This document shows positions 19,574 to 28,775 of a DNA stretch of 64,000 bases, in pieces; the stretch's first letter is position 1, and the number at the start of each line of letters is the position of its first letter. The stretch is taken from NCBI RefSeq assembly GCF_003432385.1, contig NZ_CP031841.1:4366165-4430164 (forward strand), in the 5' to 3' direction. This stretch comes from Breoghania sp. L-A4 (lineage in GTDB: Bacteria; Pseudomonadota; Alphaproteobacteria; Rhizobiales; Stappiaceae). The notes beneath the pieces were generated by a model. That model did not search any database and had not been told where the DNA came from. It saw only the letters and a program-made list of their open reading frames with translations. A program made the position numbers and the translations under genes.

Positions 19574-20652
19574 TCAACCGTAGGGGAACGGCCAGACCCG
19601 CAGTTTTTCCTTCGCCAGACGCCACAGCCTGGCGAGGCCATGCGGTTCGGCGATCAGGAAGAAGATGATCAATCCTCCGATGATCATCGACGTCAGGTGC
19701 TCGACGGTTTCCGCCCCCACCTCAAGGCCCAGTGACGGCAGCACGCTGCGCAACAGAACCGGCAGGACCCAGATGAACGCCGCCCCCATGAACGATCCGA
19801 TCAGAGAGCCGAGCCCCCCGAGGATGGTCATGAACAGCACCTGGAACGACAACGAGATGGCGAAGGCCGAGGGCTCCGCCGCGCCAAGCCAGAAGAACAC
19901 CATCATGGCGCCCGCGACCCCGCACAGATACGAGGAAACGGCGAAGGCGGAGAGCTTTGCCGTCAGCGGCCGAACACCGATCAGCTCGGCGGCGATATCC
20001 ATGTCGCGGATCATCATCCACTCGCGGCCGATACGGCCCCGGATGACATTCGAGACCAGCCAGGTCAGCACAACGACAATGCCCAGCGCGAAGAAATACT
20101 GCGTCAGCGGCGCCGCCGCCGCGCCCGTCACGATGGTGCCGAACATTTCCCGCTGCGGCACCTCGATGGCGCCCGAGGCGTTGTAATTGTAAAGCCACGG
20201 AATGCGGATGAAGCACCATTCGAGGAAGAACTGCGCCGCCAGCGTGGTCACCGCCAGATACAGCCCCTTGATGCGCAGGCTGGGCAGGCCGAACAGGACG
20301 CCGACGGCGGCGGAAAACAGCCCCGAGGCGAGCAGCACCACGATCAGATTGGCCTCTGGAAAGATCGAGGTCAGCTTGTAGGCCGAATACGCCCCCACCC
20401 CATGAAGGCGCCCGTTCCCAGCGAAAGCTGGCCGGCATAGCCGGTGAGCACATTGAGGCCGATCGTGGCGAGCGCGAAGACCAGGAACGGAGTCATGATC
20501 GAGGTCAGGAAGAAATCGTTGCCCAGGAGCGGCACGACGACGAACGCGACCGCGAAGACGATCGCCAGACCGATGCGGTCCTGACGCAGCGGGAAAAGCG
20601 CCTGATCGCTTTCGTATGTGGTCTTGAATTGTCCAGCTTCACGATACAGCAT
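19574..20652 (-). CDS. livM: Liv-type ABC transporter permease LivM, with a one-base frameshift
   Basis: One of the two permease subunits. The N-terminal part (from 20652) reads LATIGLNVLTGYAGQLSLGTGAFMG, the diagnostic LivM block, then goes out of frame. The rest (MGAYSAYKL through IIFFLIAEPHGLARLW, ending at 19574) is in another frame. Adding one base to the four-C run at 20398-20401 (G on the coding strand) gives GAFMGVGAYSAYKL and a protein of about 359 residues with 8-9 membrane helices, normal for LivM. The cytoplasmic loop with the LivM EAA-like segment (MIRDMDIAAELIG) is intact. Confidence 0.9.
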
Positions 20653-20661
20653 GCCGCGCCC

Positions 20662-21615
20662 CTATACCCGCTCGATGATGCGTTCGCCGAACAGGCCCTG
20701 CGGCCTGAACAGCAGAAACAGAAGGGCGATGATGTAGGCCAGCCAGGATTCGATCCCGCCGCCGACCAGAGGTCCCCAGTAGATTTCGCCGATCTTTTCG
20801 CCAAAGCCGATGATCAGGCCTCCGATGATCGCGCCCGGGATCGAGGTGAATCCGCCCAGAATCAAGACCGGCAGCGCCTTGAAGGCGATGATTTCCAGCG
20901 CGAACGACACGTCCGAACGCGCGCCCCACATGATGCCGGTCGCCAGCGCGACGATGCCGGCGGCGAACCACACGATGGCCCAGATCTGGTTGAGCGAGAT
21001 GCCCACCGAAAGCGCCGCCTGGTGGTCGTCAGCCACGGCCCTGAGCGCCCGGCCGATGCGTGTCTTGTTGAAGAACAAAGCCAGCGCGGCGACCATCAGC
21101 ACCGCGATCACCGCCGCGGCGATGTCGATGTGCTGCAGGATCACCAGCCCGCGCTCGCCCACGTTGAACGCGGTGGAGCCGGTCGGCAGACCGAGCTCCT
21201 CGGCGATCATCTGCTTCGGCTCGCCGCCGAAGACGAACTCTCCGAAGCCGACGAGGAAATAGGTCAGCCCGATGGTCGCCATCAGCAGGATGATGTCCGG
21301 CTGGTTGACCAGCGGCCGCATCACCACCCGCTCGACCGTATAGGCGAGGATCCCCATCACCCCGATGGTCAGCGCCAGCGCCAGATAGGCGGGCACGCCC
21401 TTTTCGTGCAGCCCGACGAGCGTCAGCCCGGCGAACACCACCATGATGCCCTGGGCGAAATTGAAGACGCCGGAGGCCTTGAAGATCAGCACGAACCCGA
21501 GCGCGATCAGCGCATAGAGGATTCCGGCGACGAAGCCTTCCCACAGCACCTGCAGCAAAAAGTCCGGCTGCTCCACCATCTGCATGAAGGGATCGATGAA
21601 AACGTCGTAAAGCAT
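20662..21615 (-). CDS. livH: Liv-type ABC transporter permease LivH
   Basis: A 317-residue integral membrane protein with about eight helices. LivH family marks are GFVAGILYALIALGFVLIFK, ASGVFNFAQGIMVVF and the cytoplasmic coupling loop RIGRALRAVADDHQAA. The start at 21615 gives MLYDVFIDPF. Nine bases separate its stop from the livM start, and livG lies 23 bp upstream, so these genes form one operon. Confidence 0.94.
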   Translation of the reverse strand: MLYDVFIDPFMQMVEQPDFLLQVLWEGFVAGILYALIALGFVLIFKASGVFNFAQGIMVVFAGLTLVGLHEKGVPAYLALALTIGVMGILAYTVERVVMRPLVNQPDIILLMATIGLTYFLVGFGEFVFGGEPKQMIAEELGLPTGSTAFNVGERGLVILQHIDIAAAVIAVLMVAALALFFNKTRIGRALRAVADDHQAALSVGISLNQIWAIVWFAAGIVALATGIMWGARSDVSFALEIIAFKALPVLILGGFTSIPGAIIGGLIIGFGEKIGEIYWGPLVGGGIESWLAYIIALLFLLFRPQGLFGERIIERV

Positions 21616-21638
21616 GAAAACTCAACCCTTCGGGACTG

Positions 21639-22457
21639 CTAGTGCGGAACGCCGAGATAGGCGTCGATGACGTCCTGATTGGCTTGCACTTCCTGCGGCG
21701 TGCCGTCCGCGATCTTCTTGCCGTAATCGAGGACCACCACCCGGTCCGACAGGTCCATCACCACGCCCATGTCGTGCTCGATCAGAGCGATGGTGGTGCC
21801 GAACTGGCTGTTCACATCGAGAACGAAGCGGCTCATGTCCTCTTTCTCCTCGAGGTTCATGCCGGCCATCGGTTCGTCAAGCAGCAGAAGCTCCGGCTCC
21901 ATCGCCAGCGCCCGGCCAAGCTCCACGCGCTTTTGCAGCCCGTATGGCAAGCGGCCGACGGGCACCCGGCGGATGTGCTGGATCTCGAGAAACTCGATGA
22001 TTTCCTCCACCCGGTGGCGGTGCGCGATTTCCTCGTTGCGCGCCGGGCCGTAGTAGAACAACTGCCACAAAAAGTTACGGTGCATCTGCAAGGTGCGGCC
22101 GGACATGATGTTATCCAGCGTCGTCATGCCCTTGAACAGCGCCACGTTCTGGAACGTCCGGGCGATGCCCTGGCTTGCCGCCTCATAGGGCTTCATCTTG
22201 CGCCGCTCGCGGCCGCGCCAGGTGATGGTGCCTTCCTGCGGATGATAGAAACCGTTGATGACATTGAGCATCGACGTCTTGCCGGCGCCGTTGGGGCCGA
22301 TGATGGCGCGCACCTCGCCCTTTTCGATGTTGAACGAGATGTCAGTGATCGCCTTCACGCCGCCGAAGGACAACGAGACATTGTCGACACTCAGAAGCAC
22401 CTCGCGCTTGGGCACGGCATCCGCGCCTGTCTGGACCGGGTTGACGAACACCGTCAT
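21639..22457 (-). CDS. livG: Liv-type ABC transporter ATP-binding protein LivG
   Basis: A 272-residue ATPase subunit with Walker A GPNGAGKTS, Walker B LLLLDEPMAGMN and H-loop ALIEHDMGVVMD. The signature loop region reads GRLPYGLQKRVELGRAL, where the usual LSGGQ is replaced by LPYGLQ; this is normal for the LivG subfamily. The start at 22457 overlaps the stop of the upstream acyl-CoA ligase by four bases, tying ligase and transporter together in translation. Confidence 0.94.
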   Translation of the reverse strand: MTVFVNPVQTGADAVPKREVLLSVDNVSLSFGGVKAITDISFNIEKGEVRAIIGPNGAGKTSMLNVINGFYHPQEGTITWRGRERRKMKPYEAASQGIARTFQNVALFKGMTTLDNIMSGRTLQMHRNFLWQLFYYGPARNEEIAHRHRVEEIIEFLEIQHIRRVPVGRLPYGLQKRVELGRALAMEPELLLLDEPMAGMNLEEKEDMSRFVLDVNSQFGTTIALIEHDMGVVMDLSDRVVVLDYGKKIADGTPQEVQANQDVIDAYLGVPH

Positions 22458-24457
22458 TCCGCCGCCTCCTTGAGAGTGTCGCCACCGGTTGCCGGATAGA
22501 TCGTCATGTCACGGATCTCCACGTTGGCCTCGATCGATCCGGTGCGGCCATCCTCATACGTCACTTCCGTCACCACGTGCTTCTCCAGCGACCCGTCGTA
22601 GAGCGCCTCGATCAGCGGCGCATAGCGCTCGACGATGAAGGTGCGGCGGACCTTCTGCGTCCGGGTGAGTTCGCCGTCGTCCGCGTCCAGTTCCTTGTGC
22701 AGCACCAGGAAACGATGGATCTGCGAGCCGGCCATCATCGGCTCGGACGCCAGGTCGCGGTTCACCTGGTCGACGTGGCCCTGGATCATCTCGTAGATCT
22801 GCGGGTTGGCGGCCAGTTCCTGGTAGCTGGCGTAGCTGACATTGTTGCGTTCCGCCCAACTGCCTACCGACGTCAGATCGATGTTGATGAACACGCAGAC
22901 CATGTCGCGGCCGTCACCAAAGGCCACGGCCTCCTTGATGTTGGGGAAGAATTTGAGCTTGTTCTCGATGTATTTCGGCGCGAACAGCGCGCCCGATGTC
23001 AGCTTGCCCACGTCCTTCGCCCGGTCGATGATCTTCAGGTGTCCGTAATCGGTGAAGAAGCCCGCGTCGCCCGTGTGAACCCAGCCGTCATCGGTCTTGG
23101 TGGACCGGGTCGCCTCGTCGTTCTTGTAATAGGCAACGAAGGTCCCGGGGCTGCGGTAGAGTACCTCGCCACTCTCCGCGATCTTGATTTCCACATCCGG
23201 CGCCGGCATGCCGACGGTATCGGCATGGATCTCGCCGTCCGGCTGCATCGTGATGTAGACGCTGGCCTCCGTCTGGCCGTAGAGCTGCTTCAGGTTCAGG
23301 CCCAGCGAGCGGTAGAAGCGGAAGATCTCCGGCCCGATCGCCTCACCGGCGGTGTAGCCGACTTTCAGCCGGGTAAAACCCATGCGGTTCTTCAAAGGGC
23401 CGTAGACCAGCCACTCGCCCAGCTGGTAGAGGATCCGCTCGCTAAACGCCACGCTTTCGCCATTGAGGATCTTCTCTCCCGAGCGCCGCGCCACGCCCAT
23501 GAAGTAGTCGAACATCTTCTTCTTGAGCCGGCCGGCGTCCTCCATCCGCACCATGATCAGGGTGAGCAGACCCTCGAACACTCTTGGCGGGGCGAAAAAA
23601 TATGTCGGCCCGATCTCGCGCCGGTCGTCGAAAACCGTCTCCATGTTTTCGGGGCAGTTGACGCAATAGCCGGCCGTGTAGCTTTGCGCGAGCGAGAACA
23701 CGTGGTCGCCGATCCAGGCGAGCGGCAGATAGGCGAGTGTTTCCTCCTCCTCGCCGAGCGAATCGAAACGGTTGCCGTTGACCGCGGACAGGATCAGATT
23801 GTCGAAGGACAACATCACGCCCTTGGGCCGGCCGGTGGTGCCAGATGTATACAGAATGACCGAGATATCAGACCCCGATGCCTTCTCGACGCCAGCGCGC
23901 CATGCCGCTTCGGTGGCGGGATCAGCCGCCATCGCCTCGCGGCCGCGCCGCTGAAGATCTTCGAAACTGTGCAGATGGGTGGGGTCGTAATCGCGCATGC
24001 CGCGCGTCTCGTCGTAGATGATCTCGTCGAGAATCGGCAGTTGATCGGCGATCGACAGCAGCTTGTCGGCCTGCTCCTGGTCCTCGACCACCGCGAAACG
24101 CGCCTCGGCGTGCTCCAGCACGTAGGCCATTTCCTCAGCCACCGAGTCCGCGTAGACCGGCACTGGAACGGCGCCCAGCGCCTGCACGGCCACCATCGAC
24201 CAGTAAAGCCTTGGCCGGTTGGCGCCGATGATCGCGACCTTGTCGCCCCACGTCAGACCCAGCGCCGCCAGCCCTATCGAGGCCGTCTTCACTTCCTCCA
24301 GCACATCCGCCCAGGTCCAGACCTGCCAGATCCCGAGGTCCTTCTCGCGAATGGCCGGGCGTTCGCCTCGAGTTTGCGCGTTGTGCAGCAGCAGCTTGGG
24401 AAATGTGTCGCCGCCTATAGCGCCACGTGTGGCTGCGGTTGGGGCCGCTTCCGCCAT
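22454..24457 (-). CDS. Long-chain-type acyl-CoA ligase (AMP-forming)
   Basis: A 667-residue ANL enzyme that adenylates a carboxylic acid and transfers it to CoA. The ATP-binding P-loop is ILYTSGTTGRPKGV, the A5 motif LKQLYGQTEAS, A7 region DGWVHTGDAG, and the hinge LKIIDRAKDV. The AMP-forming C-domain follows and is longer than average, as in the subgroup found next to Liv transporters. It is the first gene of the Liv operon and overlaps livG by four bases. I chose ATG 24457 because GAGGA lies eight bases upstream; ATG 24472 is also possible. Substrate is unknown. Confidence 0.92.
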   Translation of the reverse strand: MAEAAPTAATRGAIGGDTFPKLLLHNAQTRGERPAIREKDLGIWQVWTWADVLEEVKTASIGLAALGLTWGDKVAIIGANRPRLYWSMVAVQALGAVPVPVYADSVAEEMAYVLEHAEARFAVVEDQEQADKLLSIADQLPILDEIIYDETRGMRDYDPTHLHSFEDLQRRGREAMAADPATEAAWRAGVEKASGSDISVILYTSGTTGRPKGVMLSFDNLILSAVNGNRFDSLGEEEETLAYLPLAWIGDHVFSLAQSYTAGYCVNCPENMETVFDDRREIGPTYFFAPPRVFEGLLTLIMVRMEDAGRLKKKMFDYFMGVARRSGEKILNGESVAFSERILYQLGEWLVYGPLKNRMGFTRLKVGYTAGEAIGPEIFRFYRSLGLNLKQLYGQTEASVYITMQPDGEIHADTVGMPAPDVEIKIAESGEVLYRSPGTFVAYYKNDEATRSTKTDDGWVHTGDAGFFTDYGHLKIIDRAKDVGKLTSGALFAPKYIENKLKFFPNIKEAVAFGDGRDMVCVFINIDLTSVGSWAERNNVSYASYQELAANPQIYEMIQGHVDQVNRDLASEPMMAGSQIHRFLVLHKELDADDGELTRTQKVRRTFIVERYAPLIEALYDGSLEKHVVTEVTYEDGRTGSIEANVEIRDMTIYPATGGDTLKEAAE

Positions 24458-24515
24458 GCGTTTCCTCACCATGATCCCCGCGGAAGGTTTTTATCCGGGT
24501 GCGGGTTTTTGTTTC

Positions 24516-24538
24516 TTAGTTTGTTATGGTGAAACTAA
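24516..24538. promoter_or_regulatory. Inverted repeat upstream of the acyl-CoA ligase/liv operon
   Basis: Arms ttagttt (24516-24522) and aaactaa (24532-24538) flank a 9-bp centre, about 60 bp upstream of the ligase start in an AT-rich patch. This position suits a promoter-proximal operator. No regulator gene lies beside it. Confidence 0.45.
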
Positions 24539-24618
24539 ATCCGACCGGGCGACCAATATCAAGCCCGTCGAAGTTTCATTTCGCAAATTTATCGGCGTCC
24601 GAACACAGGAACGTCGTA

Positions 24619-24642
24619 CCGCACTGCGATATCGCAGTGCGG
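24619..24642. promoter_or_regulatory. Perfect 24-bp palindrome, probable operator
   Basis: Half-site ccgcactgcgat (24619-24630) is followed directly by its exact complement atcgcagtgcgg (24631-24642). A related inverted pair lies further upstream: attccgca (24688-24695) and tgcggaat (24712-24719), and the sequence cgcagtgcgg recurs at 24707-24716. The repeated core ccgcactgcg in the spacer between two metabolic transcription units suggests a dimeric regulator binding site. The regulator is not identifiable in the window. Confidence 0.55.
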
Positions 24643-24794
24643 CATTACTTCTTTTCGACAAAACAATAAGAAAGGTCCACAACGGCAATTCCGCATGCGA
24701 CTGTCCCGCAGTGCGGAATACACCGCGAAAGGAGCGCCGCGCAGACACACGCCGACGCCGCGCTCGGGCTAGAAATGCCGGTGATCGCGACGGT

Positions 24795-27700
24795 CTATTC
24801 CGCCGCCTCGCGGACCCCGGATGCCGTGCGGAAGGCCTGCAGCAAGGCCGCCCGGTCCGACGCACTGCGCTTGACCGCCTGCTCGCGCACATGGCCGTAA
24901 CCGCGGATACGCGCCGGCCAGGCCGCGAGCAGGGCCGCTTCTTTCCTGTTGCCGGCGTTCAGCGCTCCGGCGATCTCGTCGACCACGGCCATGTAATCCG
25001 CCATCAGAGCCTTCTCCATGCGCCGTTCCCCGGTGCGCGCGAAGGGATCCGCCCATGAGCCCCGCAGGCCGCGGCACGCGGCGAGCCAGCCAAACGCCCG
25101 CATCATCCACGGCCCGAAAACCTGCTTCTTCAGCTTGCCGGTCTCCGGATCCCGCTTGGCCATGATCGGTGGCGCGAGATGGAACTCGAGTTTCTTCCAA
25201 TCCTCGAACTGGGTTTTCAGTTGACGCTGGAACGAGCCGTCGCTGAACAGGCGCGCGACCTCATACTCGTCCTTGATGGCCATCAGCTTGAACAGATTGC
25301 GCGCCACGGTCTCCGCCAGCTCTGTCGAACCCGGCGCGACACGTTCTTCCGCCGCGCGCACCAGGGCGACCCGGCTCGAGAAATCCTGCGCATAGGATGC
25401 GTTCTGGTAGTCGACGAGGAACGCCGTGCGGCGCGCGATCACTTCTTCGAGGCTTTCGCTCGGCCGGCGATGCTCAAGATCCGCCGCGGACACGGCGCGC
25501 CCCGCCTCGACGCTGTCCGGATTGGCGGCCGCCTTGCGGCCCCAGCGGAACGCATCGCGATTCATGGCGACCGCCACGCCGTTGAGCTCGATCGCCTGTT
25601 CGATGGTCTCGGCGGCGAGCGGCACGGCGCCCAACTGCCAGGCGTAGCCCAGCATGAACATGTTGGCGGCGATGCTGTCGCCCATCAGGCCGGTGGCGAT
25701 CTTCGTCGCCTCGATGAACCGGCTGCGCCCCACGCGCCCGCGCGCCTCGATCTCCTTGATCAGCCGGCGGGACGGCAGCGTGAAATCGGCGTCGCGGGTG
25801 AAGTCGCCGGGATAGGTCTCATGCGTGTTGACGACGATGGTCGAGCGCATCGGATCGGCCGCCGCCAGCACCTTGGCCGAACCCGCAACCACCATGTCGC
25901 AGCCAAGCACCAGATCCGCGGCACCTGCCGCGATGCGGATGCTGGAGATATCCTCCGGCCGCTCGGCGATGCGGATATGGCTGGTCACGGCACCGCCCTT
26001 CTGGGCGAGCCCCGCCATGTCGATGATGCCGATACCCTTGCCTTCCAGATGCGCCGCCATACCCAGCACCGCACCGATGGTCACCACGCCCGTGCCGCCG
26101 ACGCCTGTCAGCAGGATGTTGTAGACGCCATCGAGTTCCGGCAACTCCGGCGCCACCAGCCCGGAAACGTCCGCGCCCTCGCCGACGCCCGCCGATTTTT
26201 TCAAAGTGCCGCCGTGCACCGTGACGAAGCTCGGGCAGAAGCCGTTGAGGCAGGAGAAATCCTTGTTGCAGCTCGACTGGTCGATCTGCCGCTTGCGGCC
26301 GAACTCCGTCTCCATCGGCTGGATCGCGACGCAGTTGGACTGCACGCCGCAATCGCCGCAGCCCTCGCAGACCTGTTCGTTGATGACCACCCGCTTGTCG
26401 GGATCGGGGAATGTGCCCCGTTTGCGCCGGCGGCGTTTCTCCGCGGCGCAGGTCTGGTCGTAGATCAGCACCGAGAGCCCGGGAACTTTCGCCAGTTCCT
26501 TCTCCACCGGGATCAGCTCGCTGCGGTGATGGATCGTCGTGCCCTCGGGCCAGACCGTCCCGGCGGCATATTTGTCCGGCTCATCGGAGACGATCACCAC
26601 CCGATTGGCGCCTTCGGCGGCGACCTGGGCTGCGATCTGCGGCACGGACAGACCGCCGTCATGGGCCTGGCCGCCGGTCATCGCCACGGCGTCGTTGAAC
26701 AGGATCTTGTAGGTGACGTTGACCTTCGAGGCGGCGGCGGCGCGCACCGCCAGATATCCGGAGTGATTGTAGGTGCCGTCGCCGAGGTTCTGAAACACGT
26801 GATCGCGCGTGGAGAACGGCGCCTCGCCGACCCAGTTGGCGCCCTCGCCGCCCATCTGGGTGTAGCCCTCGGTGTTGCGGTCCATGAACTGCGCCATGTA
26901 GTGGCAGCCGATCCCGGCGTAAGCGCGCGATCCTTCCGGGATCACCGTCGAGGAATTGTGCGGACACCCGGCGCAGAAATAGGGCGAGCGTATCGCCACG
27001 TCCTCTGTCGCGCGCAACGTGGCTTGCGCCTCGCGCAGCGCCCCGATGCGGCCCTGCAACGCCTCGTTGGGGGCGAATTGCGTGACCCGCTCGCCGATCG
27101 CCACCGCGATGTCGTTGGCGTCCAGCGCGCCCTTGGAGGGGAACAGCCATTGGCCCTCCTCATCGCGCTTGCCGACGATCACCGGCGCATTCGCGGTCCG
27201 ATACAGGATCTCGCGGGCCTGGCTCTCGATCAGCGAGCGCTTTTCCTCCACCACGATGATCAGATCGAGCCCTTGCGCGAACCGCTTGAAACCCTGCGGC
27301 TCCAGAGGCCAGGAACAGCCGATCTTGTAGAGGCGCAACCCGAGATCCGCCGCCTTGACCTCGTCGATGCCGAGGCTGTCGAGCGCCTGCTGCACATCGA
27401 GCCAGCTCTTGCCGGTCGAGGCGATGCCGACGCGCGCATTGCGGCCTCCCGTATGCACAAGCTGGTCCAGCGCGTTCGCCGCCAGATAGGCCATGGCGGC
27501 GGGCAGCTTGAGCTCGTGCAGCCGCGCTTCCTGTGTCAGCGGATGATCGCTGACCCGAATATGCGGGCCGCCTTCGGGAAAGGCGAAGTCCGGCAGCACC
27601 GGCATGACGCGATTGAGCGAGCCGTCGATCGAGGCGGTCGACTCGACGTTATCCTTGACGCACTTGAGCCCGGCCCAGATGCCGGCATAGCGCGACAGCG

Positions 27701-28262
27701 CCCAGCCGTGCAGGCCGAAATCGAGCATCTCCTGCACGCCGGCTGGATTGAGCACCGGCATCATCGCATCGACAAAGGCGAATTCCGACTGATGCGCGGT
27801 GGTCGAGCTCTCGCAGGTATGATCATCGCCCATCAAGGCCAGCACCCCGCCGTGCGGGGAGGTTCCCGCCAGATTGGCGTGCCGGAACGCATCGCCCGAG
27901 CGGTCGACGCCCGGCCCCTTGCCGTACCAGATGCCGAACACGCCATCCACCCGGCCCTCGCCGCGCATCGCCACCTGCTGGGTGCCCCACAGCGCGGTGG
28001 CCGCAAGGTCTTCGTTGATCGCCGGCTGGAAGTGGATGTCGGCCGGCTCGAGCACGCCCCTGGCGCGCGCGAACTGCTGATCGAGACCGCCCAGCGGAGA
28101 GCCGCGATAGCCGGTGACATAGCCGCCCGTATTCAGCCCCGCCGCCTGATCGCGCGCCTTCTGCATCAACGTCAGACGCACCAGCGCCTGCGTTCCGGAC
28201 ACGAAAACCCGATCGGTGGCGAGGTCGAATTTATCATCAAGGCGAACGGGCTTCAGCGGCAT
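24795..28262 (-). CDS. Indolepyruvate:ferredoxin oxidoreductase, fused alpha-beta form
   Basis: A 1155-residue enzyme that oxidatively decarboxylates aryl pyruvates with CoA to aryl acetyl-CoA, reducing ferredoxin. The N-terminal half carries the pyrimidine and thiamine-pyrophosphate domains (CPHNSSTVIPEG, then GDGTYNHSG...LFNDAVAMTGGQ). A ferredoxin-like cysteine cluster follows (VCEGCGDCGVQSNC, plus SCNKDFSCLNGFC). The C-terminal third is the gamma/POR domain (NILLTGVGGTGVVTIGAVLG) with the tail found in aerobic fused forms. The start at 28262 gives MPLKPVRLDDKFDL. A truncated copy of its first codons survives at 29170-29288. It lies upstream of the Liv/ligase operon on the same strand. Confidence 0.95.
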   Translation of the reverse strand: MPLKPVRLDDKFDLATDRVFVSGTQALVRLTLMQKARDQAAGLNTGGYVTGYRGSPLGGLDQQFARARGVLEPADIHFQPAINEDLAATALWGTQQVAMRGEGRVDGVFGIWYGKGPGVDRSGDAFRHANLAGTSPHGGVLALMGDDHTCESSTTAHQSEFAFVDAMMPVLNPAGVQEMLDFGLHGWALSRYAGIWAGLKCVKDNVESTASIDGSLNRVMPVLPDFAFPEGGPHIRVSDHPLTQEARLHELKLPAAMAYLAANALDQLVHTGGRNARVGIASTGKSWLDVQQALDSLGIDEVKAADLGLRLYKIGCSWPLEPQGFKRFAQGLDLIIVVEEKRSLIESQAREILYRTANAPVIVGKRDEEGQWLFPSKGALDANDIAVAIGERVTQFAPNEALQGRIGALREAQATLRATEDVAIRSPYFCAGCPHNSSTVIPEGSRAYAGIGCHYMAQFMDRNTEGYTQMGGEGANWVGEAPFSTRDHVFQNLGDGTYNHSGYLAVRAAAASKVNVTYKILFNDAVAMTGGQAHDGGLSVPQIAAQVAAEGANRVVIVSDEPDKYAAGTVWPEGTTIHHRSELIPVEKELAKVPGLSVLIYDQTCAAEKRRRRKRGTFPDPDKRVVINEQVCEGCGDCGVQSNCVAIQPMETEFGRKRQIDQSSCNKDFSCLNGFCPSFVTVHGGTLKKSAGVGEGADVSGLVAPELPELDGVYNILLTGVGGTGVVTIGAVLGMAAHLEGKGIGIIDMAGLAQKGGAVTSHIRIAERPEDISSIRIAAGAADLVLGCDMVVAGSAKVLAAADPMRSTIVVNTHETYPGDFTRDADFTLPSRRLIKEIEARGRVGRSRFIEATKIATGLMGDSIAANMFMLGYAWQLGAVPLAAETIEQAIELNGVAVAMNRDAFRWGRKAAANPDSVEAGRAVSAADLEHRRPSESLEEVIARRTAFLVDYQNASYAQDFSSRVALVRAAEERVAPGSTELAETVARNLFKLMAIKDEYEVARLFSDGSFQRQLKTQFEDWKKLEFHLAPPIMAKRDPETGKLKKQVFGPWMMRAFGWLAACRGLRGSWADPFARTGERRMEKALMADYMAVVDEIAGALNAGNRKEAALLAAWPARIRGYGHVREQAVKRSASDRAALLQAFRTASGVREAAE

Positions 28263-28534
28263 TGGTCCTCCAGCGGGGTCCAGAGCCGGACCCGATGTTG
28301 CGTGAAAAGCGGCCGGCACAGGCCAATCGGCGCCGCCACATGATGGTGCACCAGCTTGGCGAGGCCACGGCACCGGGTCAATGGCTTTATGCCGCGGTGT
28401 TTTTTTGCCCGCAGGGAGCGTCCGTGGAACCACTGGCGGTTCCCGCCGTTGTCTGAATGTCACTGGACAGTCTGGGAGCGTTCCGGGCTAAGGTATTTCG
28501 GCCCGCAGCACGTGGGCATTTTGGGGGAACTGAC

Positions 28535-28711
28535 ATGCGACTGAGAGTTCAAGCGCCGACACAACTTGTGTTCATAATCTCACTGGTTCTGGCCGTGATC
28601 GGCATTCTCGCCGCCGTCACGACCGTGATCGTCCTGCCGATCGCACCGTTCTGGTGGGTCGCCGTCGCCTACGTCATCCTGGCGCTCGGCTGCACGATCC
28701 GCGGATTGTAG
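28535..28711 (+). CDS. Small membrane protein, 58 residues, unknown function
   Basis: Not a family I recognise. The protein is basic at the N-terminus (MRLRVQAPTQ) and then almost entirely hydrophobic, with two membrane segments of about 20 residues (LVFIISLVLAVIGILAAV and PFWWVAVAYVILALGC) and a short RGL tail. The start at 28535 follows TTGGGGGAAC, a good ribosome-binding site. A stem-loop lies 16 bp past the stop. Similar tiny two-helix proteins are common in this group of bacteria. No role can be inferred. Confidence 0.65.
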   Translation: MRLRVQAPTQLVFIISLVLAVIGILAAVTTVIVLPIAPFWWVAVAYVILALGCTIRGL

Positions 28712-28726
28712 AACGCCCGCACTTGC

Positions 28727-28762
28727 GGCAGCCGCGCGGCTCTTGTTGCCCGCGCGGCTGCC
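28727..28762 (+). terminator. Stem-loop after the 58-residue membrane protein gene
   Basis: Arms ggcagccgcgcg (28727-28738) and cgcgcggctgcc (28751-28762) are perfect complements around a 12-base loop. There is no clear T run, so it may be a factor-assisted terminator or simple barrier before the decayed region. Confidence 0.5.
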
Positions 28763-28775
28763 GTCACGGCGCCTA

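Noticed and set aside
22577-24532. A 651-codon plus-strand frame opposite the acyl-CoA ligase
   Set aside because: Same reason: antisense shadow of a well-supported ANL enzyme.
24524-24892. A 122-codon minus-strand frame upstream of the ligase
   Set aside because: It overlaps the operator cluster and the end of the oxidoreductase gene, and the product is a low-complexity Arg/Ser sequence.
25179-28343. A 1054-codon open frame on the plus strand opposite the indolepyruvate oxidoreductase gene
   Set aside because: It mirrors the codon structure of the minus-strand gene, is rich in Arg, His and Ala without domains or membrane pattern, and has no ribosome-binding site. GC-rich genes routinely leave such antisense frames open.
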